Positions 1 through 5,614 of a stretch of DNA of 5,906 bases are shown here, in pieces (positions within the stretch are counted from its first letter, which is position 1; each line of letters opens with the position of its first letter). The stretch is from an uncultured Lachnospiraceae bacterium (GTDB lineage: Bacteria > Bacillota_A > Clostridia > Lachnospirales > Lachnospiraceae), in the NCBI GenBank assembly GCA_946621895.1, contig CAMOOZ010000314.1:1-5906 (forward strand), read 5' to 3'. The translations under genes and the position numbers were made by a program. Under the pieces are notes generated by a model that ran no database searches, was not told the origin of the DNA, and was given only the letters and a program-made list of their open reading frames with translations.

Positions 1-3000
1 AGATTCGGCTGCATGCTGATCGTGCTTTCCATGCTGGCGGGCTGCCTTGGCGCCGCGCCCCGGCGTTCCCTGGCTGCGGAGGCGGCGGATGCCCCTGTGC
101 AGGAGGCCGCGGAGCAGGAGAGCGGGACCACAGAGGAGACGGTTCCTCCCGCTGCAGTGATCCCGCCTGAGGATCAGCACGCGGAGGAGAAGGAGGCGGA
201 CGCTGCGCCGGGGGATGAGTCGGGCAGTCATTCCGTGGAGGATACTGCCGGCGCGGCTGCCGGAGAAGATAAGGCCGCGGCCGGGGAGCAGAATGTGCCT
301 GCGGATTCCATGGATGCCCAGAACGGGGAGACCGGAGCGGCAGGACAGGCTTCGGATCAGGATGGCGCGAAGACAGGAGAGACGGCGCAGGATTCAGGTC
401 AGGGCGGTGCGAAGGCCGGGGAGACATCACAGGATCCGGCTCAGGGCGGCACGACATCCGGGGAGACGGCGCAGGATCCGAACCAGAGCGGCACGACATC
501 CGGGGAGACAGCGCAGGATCCGGGTCAGGGCGGCACAGGAGCCGGGGACACGGAGAAGCTTCCCGAAGACGGCGCCGAGGTCTCCGGGGACGCGGAGAAT
601 ACAGGCGGATCGAAAGACCCTGCGGAGGAGAAGGAGCAGGCGTCCGACGAGGAACAGAAGGAAGATGAGATCCTGCCGGAGGACGGGGAAGAGAAGGAAA
701 AGCAGGAGGAGCAGGAGAAAGAAAAGAAAGAGGAGAAAAAGGAAGAAGAGATCCGGGAGGAAGAGCAGGAGACGGAAGACACCGATGAGGAGGTGACCGC
801 CTTTGACGAAGGGGGACCCGCCAGCCTTGAGGAGGGCAGGGTCCGCTACGGCGATCATCTGTATGAGATCCGGGACGGCCGGGTGTACCGTGATGATGTG
901 CTGATGGCGGACGCGGGCAGCGATCTGGACCGCCTCGTCGTGGCCGGGGATATCCTTTACGCCGTAAACGCGGACACCGAGGAGTGGATCGAGGTGGATC
1001 GCTCGATGGCGCCCGTATCGGAGGAGGACACGGAGGAGAACAATGTGCCCCTGCATTCCCATGCGATCGCGCATCCGGAAAATGAAAGCAAGGTGTACCG
1101 CTTCGCGAGGCTGAAGCTTTCGGTGAACATGGCCGCAGCCTGCGGCATTCTGGCCAATATCTATGCGGAATCCTCCTTTGATCCCCACGCCAGCTGCATT
1201 GATACGAACGGGCTCACGAGCTACGGGATCTGCCAGTGGAACGGCGGACGGTTTACGAAATTAAAGAATTACTGTGAAAACAGAGGACTTGACTATACAA
1301 CGCTCGAGGGCCAGCTGGATTATCTTGCCTATGAGCTGAGGACCTCGGAGCGGGGCGCCTTCATGACGGTGAAGAGCGTCCCGGACACGGCGGAGGGCGC
1401 CTGGGAGGCCGGTTATAACTGGGCCAGGAATTTTGAGCGCTGCGCTGCCAGATTCCATCAGGGCCGGGCGGATTACGCGAAGGAGCATTACTGGCCCAAG
1501 GCGCCGGAATGGACGCTGGAAGGGGAAGAGGAGGACGGAAACGCCGAGCCCGAAACGATCGACTGGGGGGATGTGCTCCCGGAGGATATTCCGGAAAACG
1601 GGATCCTGCCCCGCGGGATCTGGGTGTCCGGGGTGGAGGATTTCCTTTATGACGGGCAGGAAAAGACCCAGCGCTTCCGGGTTTATTACGGCAACCATCT
1701 GGCCGAGGAGGGCGTGGAATACGAGGCCAGCTATAAAAACAATGTGAACGCGTATTCCCTGCGCCCCGGTGATCCGGGCTTCTGGGCAATGAAGGCCCCC
1801 CGTGTGGTGGTGAGCTTTAAGGGAGAGTATTCCGGCAGCAGGGCGTTCTATTTCACGATCTCTCCGGCGGATATCACGGAGGGCAAAACGGAAGAGCTTT
1901 TGTGCGTGTACAACGGGGAAAAGCAGGCTCCCGTTCCCCGGCTGAACCTGAGGGGAAGAATACTGAAATACGGACGGGATTTCACGGTTTCGGAATATGC
2001 GGAAAATGCCGAAGCAGGGCTTTCCGGACGCGCCGACCGGGATGTGACGGAGAAGATCACGCTTAAAGGCATCGGGAATTACACCGGTGAGCTTGAACAG
2101 GAGATCCGCATCCTTGCGGAAAAGGACGGGAAGGGCAGGACCAGGATCCCGATGGAGGAGCTCGTGATCGGGAAGCTTTCTCCCGTGCGCTATACGGGCA
2201 CGCCGGTGAGGCCGGAGGTGAATGTTTACTATCCGGGAAAACAGCTGACGCTCAGAAAAGGCGGGGATTATACCGTGGAATATCTCGCCAACCAAAACGC
2301 AGGAACGGCTTACGCCCTGGTAAAGGGGCTTGCCGATGAGGGAAAAAACAAACGCCTGTCCTTCGTGGGCACGATACGGATCCCCTTCGTGATCGAGGGC
2401 GAGGACATTGCGGAGGCAGCGGTGAGCGGCATTTCCGAAGAGGGTTATCCCTATACCGGGCGCCCCGTCTATCCCGATGGCCTGACGCTGACCACGCCGG
2501 CCGGTGAGCGGCTTCAGGAAGGCGAGGATTATATCGTGAAGCTTAAGCGCTCGGCGGATGCGGGAAACACTGAAGCGATGATCATCGGAAGAGGCGGTTT
2601 TACGGGAAGGATGACCGTGCAGTACAGGATCACGCCGAGGGATATCGCCGATGCCCTCGTCAATGACGGGGGAACGCTTGCGGCGCCTTATGCGAAGGGC
2701 GGCGTGCGGCCCGTCACCAGGCTGCGGCTCGAGGGCAGGCTGCTCGAGGAGGGGACGGACTATTCTGTTTCCGCGAAAAATCACACCGCCCTTTATGAGG
2801 ATCCGGAATTTGCCGGGGAGAATGCGCCGGAGCTTACGATCACGGGAAAGGGAAACTATTCCGGTGAGCTGGTGCTTCGCTATCTGATCCTGCAGAAAGA
2901 TTTCCGCCGGGTAGATATTTCCGCCGATGACGCGGTCTGGTCCGGCAGCAGGGAAACGCTTTTTTCCGCACCGCTGCTGCGGGATTCCGTCAGCGGCAGG

Positions 3001-3252
3001 GCGCTTGAGGAGGGCGTGGATTACGAGGCGCCCGCGTATTTCGTCGTGGAGCAGGGGGAAGAGGGCGAGGAGCTGATCCCTCTTGAGGAATATGAAGATC
3101 CGGCTCCCGGGACAGTGATCCGGGTCACGGCTGCGGGCCGCGGCGCCTACAGCAGCGATCCGATCTCCGCAGACTATACGGTGCTGCCCGGGGAGCTTGA
3201 GGATCCGGCGTTTCTGCCGGGAAAGGAAGAGGAGGGTCTCCTCTTCGAATAG
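1..3252 (+). CDS. Large exported cell-surface protein with phage-tail-type lysozyme domain and six C-terminal beta-sandwich repeats (5' end outside window)
   Basis: The frame is open from base 1 to the TAG at 3250-3252. The first in-window ATG is at 13, but nothing like a ribosome binding site precedes it and the hydrophobic segment starts at once, so the true start with its basic N-region probably lies upstream. Residue numbers count that ATG as 1. Residues 1-16 are hydrophobic and end in a lipobox-like L-A-G-C (Cys11), so this may be a lipoprotein; cleavage after the Ala-rich stretch near 21-25 is the alternative. Residues 23-262 are low-complexity: a 14-residue repeat (114-183), then a Glu/Lys-rich charged stretch (203-262). 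About 275-330 is a small beta-like region I do not recognise. Residues ~356-500 match the phage tail lysozyme family: ACGILANIYAESSFDP with likely catalytic Glu386, then YGICQWNGGR, GQLDYLAYEL and an aromatic tail (YNWARNFE). Six ~85-residue repeats fill ~535-1060. The family is known for peptidoglycan cleavage; self-wall remodelling is inferred. No phage genes are adjacent. Confidence 0.85.
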   Translation, partial: RFGCMLIVLSMLAGCLGAAPRRSLAAEAADAPVQEAAEQESGTTEETVPPAAVIPPEDQHAEEKEADAAPGDESGSHSVEDTAGAAAGEDKAAAGEQNVPADSMDAQNGETGAAGQASDQDGAKTGETAQDSGQGGAKAGETSQDPAQGGTTSGETAQDPNQSGTTSGETAQDPGQGGTGAGDTEKLPEDGAEVSGDAENTGGSKDPAEEKEQASDEEQKEDEILPEDGEEKEKQEEQEKEKKEEKKEEEIREEEQETEDTDEEVTAFDEGGPASLEEGRVRYGDHLYEIRDGRVYRDDVLMADAGSDLDRLVVAGDILYAVNADTEEWIEVDRSMAPVSEEDTEENNVPLHSHAIAHPENESKVYRFARLKLSVNMAAACGILANIYAESSFDPHASCIDTNGLTSYGICQWNGGRFTKLKNYCENRGLDYTTLEGQLDYLAYELRTSERGAFMTVKSVPDTAEGAWEAGYNWARNFERCAARFHQGRADYAKEHYWPKAPEWTLEGEEEDGNAEPETIDWGDVLPEDIPENGILPRGIWVSGVEDFLYDGQEKTQRFRVYYGNHLAEEGVEYEASYKNNVNAYSLRPGDPGFWAMKAPRVVVSFKGEYSGSRAFYFTISPADITEGKTEELLCVYNGEKQAPVPRLNLRGRILKYGRDFTVSEYAENAEAGLSGRADRDVTEKITLKGIGNYTGELEQEIRILAEKDGKGRTRIPMEELVIGKLSPVRYTGTPVRPEVNVYYPGKQLTLRKGGDYTVEYLANQNAGTAYALVKGLADEGKNKRLSFVGTIRIPFVIEGEDIAEAAVSGISEEGYPYTGRPVYPDGLTLTTPAGERLQEGEDYIVKLKRSADAGNTEAMIIGRGGFTGRMTVQYRITPRDIADALVNDGGTLAAPYAKGGVRPVTRLRLEGRLLEEGTDYSVSAKNHTALYEDPEFAGENAPELTITGKGNYSGELVLRYLILQKDFRRVDISADDAVWSGSRETLFSAPLLRDSVSGRALEEGVDYEAPAYFVVEQGEEGEELIPLEEYEDPAPGTVIRVTAAGRGAYSSDPISADYTVLPGELEDPAFLPGKEEEGLLFE
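352..561 (+). repeat. Five 42-bp tandem repeat units inside the lysozyme-protein gene (14-residue period)
   Basis: Residues 114-183 of the first protein read as five consecutive 14-residue units: SDQDGAKTGETAQD, SGQGGAKAGETSQD, PAQGGTTSGETAQD, PNQSGTTSGETAQD and a degenerate PGQGGTGAGDTEKL. The third and fourth are nearly identical at DNA level, which suggests recent duplication. The composition (Gly, Thr, Gln, Asp, Pro) suggests a flexible spacer that lifts the lysozyme domain off the membrane or through the wall; that role is inferred. Confidence 0.85.
1615..3192 (+). repeat. Six divergent ~85-residue beta-sandwich repeats at the C-terminus of the lysozyme protein
   Basis: Approximate repeat boundaries in residues (first in-window ATG = 1) are 535-619, 620-701, 711-796, 797-877, 878-964 and 965-1060. 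Each tends to carry an early Y-x-G turn (YDG 546, YNG 633, YTG 727, YTG 814, then degenerate), a central glycine plus acidic-aromatic turn (EEGVEY, KYGRDF, RKGGDY, QEGEDY, LEEGTDY, LEEGVDY), and a closing glycine turn (KGEYSG, GIGNYTG, GRGGFTG, GKGNYSG, GRGAYSS). The third repeat ends differently. This pattern is common in Clostridia surface proteins and is usually read as an Ig-like stalk or wall-binding module. No sorting motif (LPxTG) or S-layer homology domain follows, so C-terminal anchoring is not apparent. Confidence 0.75.
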
Positions 3253-3288
3253 GCCTGTGATACGGGACAAATGTTCTGTAACTTTTTG

Positions 3289-3317
3289 TTGCAATCCCCT
3301 CCCCGCGGGGTTATAAT
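3289..3317 (+). promoter_or_regulatory. Sigma-A-type promoter with no clear ORF downstream
   Basis: A perfect -10 TATAAT (3312-3317) sits 17 bases after TTGCAA (3289-3294), which matches the -35 consensus at four of six positions. The spacer contains the 10-base perfect palindrome CCCCGCGGGG (3301-3310), which could be an operator or chance. Transcription would begin near 3324. The nearest Shine-Dalgarno-like GGAGG (3355-3359) has no start codon at proper spacing, and CCTCC at 3334-3338 could pair with it. Confidence 0.65.
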
Positions 3318-3323
3318 AGCTTC

Positions 3324-3554
3324 CGCGTGAAAGCCTCCGATAATGTGCAGGAAAGGAGGGGATAGCAGCAGGTTTTCATCATGCCTTATCTATGGCAGTT
3401 CTTTAGCTTCTGAAGAAGCTTCTTATGGCAAGTTGTTTGCCTTTTCACATTCATGAGTACCTCATGATCAACGGAAAAAATACTCTTGATCCGGAAATTT
3501 ATTGAATCATCCTTTTTGGAATGCTTGATTGATTGTTTTAAATAAGTTTTTTTT
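3324..3554 (+). ncRNA. Candidate structured non-coding RNA in an AT-rich island
   Basis: The candidate runs from the predicted start point of the TATAAT promoter to a run of eight T's (3547-3554). It contains closely packed perfect hairpins: CCTCC/GGAGG (3334-3338 with 3355-3359), AGCTTC-TGAA-GAAGCT (3405-3420), GGCAA/TTGCC (3427-3441) and TCATGAG-TAC-CTCATGA (3451-3467). An alternative GATCAA/TTGATC pairing (3466-3471 with 3486-3491) conflicts with the last of these by two bases. TATGGCA occurs twice (3391-3397, 3424-3430). I found no features of RNase P RNA, tmRNA, SRP RNA or a T-box. The RNA may instead continue to the strong terminator at 3759. Ends and function are inferred. Confidence 0.4.
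3497..3554 (+). terminator. Weak terminator-like hairpin with T8 tract
   Basis: Eight consecutive T's (3547-3554) follow an imperfect AT-rich hairpin: ATTTA/TAAAT (3497-3501 with 3539-3543), AATCA/TGATT (3505-3509 with 3526-3530) and TCC/GGA (3510-3512 with 3518-3520). The stem is low in GC and interrupted, so termination here could be partial. Confidence 0.3.
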
Positions 3555-3692
3555 CGGGCAGGGCGTGCCTGTCCGGCCGGCACGGGAGAGCTTCACGCTG
3601 TTTTTGGATGTGGTCAGTGAAGAAATGAATGAAGAAAGCTGTTGTTACAGGGAGCAGCGAAGCTGTGCATAACAGGCTGCGAACAGTAACAG

Positions 3693-3759
3693 GATGTCCG
3701 CCCCGGACCGTCTGCGGGAGCACCCTCCATGCAGGTGATGTCCGGGGCGGCGTCTTTTT
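3693..3759 (+). terminator. Strong rho-independent terminator
   Basis: CCGCCCCGGAC (3698-3708) pairs perfectly over 11 bases with GTCCGGGGCGG (3740-3750). GATG/CGTC extends the stem with a one-base bulge, and TTTTT follows at 3755-3759. The 31-base loop can form its own nested hairpin (CTGC/GCAG and GGAG-CACC-CTCC). It probably ends the transcript from the 3312 promoter, or read-through from the lysozyme gene, and insulates the GH18 gene, which has its own promoter about 95 bases downstream. Confidence 0.8.
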
Positions 3760-3830
3760 CCGCGGAAGCGCGATGCGTTTAATCACACCTCGAAGCGCAG
3801 GGAGAGGCCGGAAGCGGCAGGGAGTTAAGG

Positions 3831-3859
3831 TGCCTGCCGGCGCCCGGTTATGCTATAAT
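3831..3859 (+). promoter_or_regulatory. Extended -10 promoter for the GH18 gene, overlapped by a dyad
   Basis: TGCTATAAT (3851-3859) is a perfect TATAAT with an extended-TG element. The -35 position 17 bases upstream (TGCCTG, 3831-3836) is poor, which fits dependence on the extended -10. The inverted repeat GGCAGG/CCTGCC (3816-3821 with 3833-3838, 11-base loop) covers the -35 position and could be a regulator site. Transcription would start near 3866. A small TTACG-GGTG-CGTAA hairpin (3867-3880) would then lie at the 5' end of the message. Confidence 0.6.
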
Positions 3860-3889
3860 AGAATCCTTACGGGTGCGTAAACTGACACG

Positions 3890-3896
3890 AAAGGGG
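3890..3896 (+). promoter_or_regulatory. Ribosome binding site that fixes the GH18 start at 3902
   Basis: AAAGGGG lies five bases before the ATG at 3902. The in-frame GTG at 3896 overlaps the last G of this site and cannot use it, so the ATG is preferred. Confidence 0.75.
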
Positions 3897-3901
3897 TGTG
3901 G

Positions 3902-5614
3902 ATGAGAAAATTCATGGTTTTGATCCTGGTCTTTCTGCTTCTGGCTGTGGGAGGCTATTACGGTGTGAGGTTTTATCTGGATAAATACGGTTATTCCGAA
4001 GAAAAGGCGGATCTGAAGAGTTACTTTTCGATGCAGGGCGGCGGCGACGCGGCGCTCTGCCTGGGCGAGGAGCTGCTTGCGGACAGAGGCACAATGCGGG
4101 AGGGCGAGGTGTATATCGGGCTGGATACCGTGCACCGCTATTTTGAACCCCGCTTTTTTTATGACCGCGGCGAGGGCAGGCTTCTCTATACGACAGATGA
4201 TCATACGGACTGGGTCATGCCCGGTGAGAAGGCTGTACACACGAAGGAAGGCGCGGCCGCCCTTGAGGTCATGCCGGTCTACGCGGAGGGGGAGCAGGTC
4301 CTGATCTCCCTTTCCTTTCTGCAGCGCTATGTCCGTATGGAATATCATATTTATAAGGAGCCGTACCGCGTCCAGCTGTATACGGAATGGCCGGAGCGGG
4401 ATACGGCCAGGGTGATGCATCCGACGATGCTCCGGTTAAGGGGCGGGGTGAAAGGCCCGGTGCTGAGAGCCCTGGAGGAGGGCGAGGAGCTGGAGATCCA
4501 GGAATCCCTGGAAAACTGGTCCAGGGTAAAGACGGAGGACTGCTTTACCGGGTATGTGGAGAATAAGGAGCTGGGGGAATATAAAAGGACGGCAAGGAGC
4601 GCCCCGGAGGATCCATCCCCGGAGTATGTATCCTTTACCCGGGCGGAGAAGATCTGCGTGGCCTGGCACCAGGTGATGAGCGCCGCCGGCAGGGAGGTCC
4701 TGACTGAGGGCTTAAGCCGTGTGGAGGATAAGGGGAGCATCACGGCTGTTTCCCCCACCTGGTTTTCCGTGAGCTCAAATGAAGGGGAGATCACCTCCCT
4801 TGCAAACGAGGATTATGTGAAGGCCGCCCACGAACAGGGGCTTCAGGTCTGGGCGCTGGCGGATAACAATATCAATTATCTCTATGATATGGATACCTCT
4901 GTCTTTCTTTCCTCGGAAACCGCGAGACAGAGGGCCTGCGCGGAGCTGGTGGAGCTTTCGGCGCGCTTCGGGATCGACGGGATCAATATCGATTTTGAGC
5001 AGATCCCGCAGGAAATGGGGGAGTGTTATCTGCAGTTCATCCGTGAGCTGCATGTGGCCACAAGGGCGGCGGGCCTTGTGCTTTCCGTGGATATTCCCCA
5101 GGCCAGGGAGTATTCCGCCCACTATGGCTGGAGGGAGCTGGGGGTCATGTGCGACTATGTGATCATGATGGGATATGATGAGCATTATGCGGGTTCCCCC
5201 GAGGCGGGAAGCGTGGCCAGCATCGGCTATGTGCAGGAGGGGCTGCAGGCGCTGCTGGATGCCGGCGTGCCGCCGGAAAAGCTTGTAAACGGCGTGCCCT
5301 TTTATACGCGGATATGGAAGCATGCCGGGGGGGAGCTGACCTCGGAGGCGCTGGGGATGCAGGGCGCCGCGGATTTTGTGGAGCGAAACGGGCTTACCTC
5401 CGTCTGGAACGAGGAGACCTGCCAGAATTATGCCGAGGGGGAGGTGGACGGCACCGTCTGCCAGGTATGGCTTGAGGACGCGGATTCGCTGGGGGCGAAG
5501 CTCTCCGTGATGAATGCGATGGGGGCAAACGGTGTGGCCTGCTGGAAGCTCGGGCTGGAGGACAAAAGCGCCTGGGAGGTCATCGGGCGCTATATGCGGG
5601 GGGAGATCGGCTGA
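3902..5614 (+). CDS. Membrane-anchored SH3-domain glycoside hydrolase family 18 protein (YaaH/SleL/YdhD-like)
   Basis: 570 residues from the ATG at 3902 to the TGA at 5612-5614. MRKF is followed by one hydrophobic segment (~5-26) with no cleavage site, a signal anchor that places the rest outside. Residues ~68-162 hold two stalk-like motifs (VYIGLDTVHRYFEPRFFYD and VLISLSFLQRYVRMEYHIY) resembling copper-amine-oxidase N-like stalk domains. Residues ~172-226 fit a bacterial SH3 domain (TMLRLRGG ... ENWSRVKTEDCFTGYV), with Cys where Gly is usual. Residues ~248-564 are the GH18 barrel: SPTWFSVSSNEGEI, GLQVWALADN, catalytic DGINIDFE with acid Glu366, VIMMGYDEHYAGS, NGVPFYTRIW and a C-terminal W-K-L-G. 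The Asn in place of the third-strand Asp is what I recall of the YaaH/SleL branch, whose known members cleave N-acetylglucosamine linkages in spore cortex fragments. Substrate here (vegetative peptidoglycan or cortex) is unproven. Own promoter upstream; gene end overlaps the next start by one base. Confidence 0.9.
   Translation: MRKFMVLILVFLLLAVGGYYGVRFYLDKYGYSEEKADLKSYFSMQGGGDAALCLGEELLADRGTMREGEVYIGLDTVHRYFEPRFFYDRGEGRLLYTTDDHTDWVMPGEKAVHTKEGAAALEVMPVYAEGEQVLISLSFLQRYVRMEYHIYKEPYRVQLYTEWPERDTARVMHPTMLRLRGGVKGPVLRALEEGEELEIQESLENWSRVKTEDCFTGYVENKELGEYKRTARSAPEDPSPEYVSFTRAEKICVAWHQVMSAAGREVLTEGLSRVEDKGSITAVSPTWFSVSSNEGEITSLANEDYVKAAHEQGLQVWALADNNINYLYDMDTSVFLSSETARQRACAELVELSARFGIDGINIDFEQIPQEMGECYLQFIRELHVATRAAGLVLSVDIPQAREYSAHYGWRELGVMCDYVIMMGYDEHYAGSPEAGSVASIGYVQEGLQALLDAGVPPEKLVNGVPFYTRIWKHAGGELTSEALGMQGAADFVERNGLTSVWNEETCQNYAEGEVDGTVCQVWLEDADSLGAKLSVMNAMGANGVACWKLGLEDKSAWEVIGRYMRGEIG
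5598..5605 (+). promoter_or_regulatory. Ribosome binding site inside the GH18 3' end, serving the next gene
   Basis: The G-run GGGGGGAG ends eight bases before the ATG at 5614. With the TGATG stop-start overlap (stop 5612-5614, ATG 5614-5616) it supports translational coupling. It is the main evidence that the repeat region that follows is translated in this frame. Confidence 0.65.

Larger units (their letters stand above)
3253..3901. other. 649-base non-coding gap between the two envelope genes
   Basis: No convincing protein gene lies here on either strand. The gap contains, in order: a promoter (3289-3317), an AT-rich hairpin-dense island (about 3361-3554), a GC-rich hairpin CGTGCC/GGCACG (3564-3584), a region of short complementary pieces (3638-3692), an intrinsic terminator (3693-3759), a dyad (3816-3838) and a second promoter (3851-3859). 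No T-rich terminator stem is visible directly after the first gene's stop. By hand count 3361-3550 is 66/190 G+C (about 35 percent), far below the visibly GC-rich flanking genes. Confidence 0.7.

Noticed and set aside
1261..3294. 677-codon - strand ORF opposite the lysozyme gene
   Set aside because: This is a shadow of the GC-rich coding frame. The + strand product has clear domain motifs and this one has none.
3281..3317. Terminator directly after the lysozyme gene, using the CCCCGCGGGG palindrome
   Set aside because: The palindrome has no loop to spare and is followed by TTATAAT rather than a T-run. It fits better as the spacer of the promoter.
3381..3413. 10-residue peptide MPYLWQFFSF, rich in aromatic residues, as an attenuator leader
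   Set aside because: The nearest GGAGG is about 20 bases upstream, too far, and no aromatic amino acid gene follows.
3386..3583. 65-codon - strand ORF, Lys-rich, across the AT-rich island
   Set aside because: It would need a GTG start without a Shine-Dalgarno sequence. I recognise no family, and the region is better explained by hairpins. A degraded acquired gene cannot be fully excluded.
3629..3880. 83-codon + strand ORF beginning MKKAVVTGSSEA
   Set aside because: It runs straight through the strong terminator and the GH18 promoter, lacks a good ribosome binding site, and its composition turns Arg/Gly-rich as expected of GC-rich non-coding DNA.
3896..3901. GTG at 3896 as the GH18 start
   Set aside because: It overlaps the ribosome binding site itself. 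The ATG at 3902 has correct spacing and gives a typical MRKF signal-anchor start.
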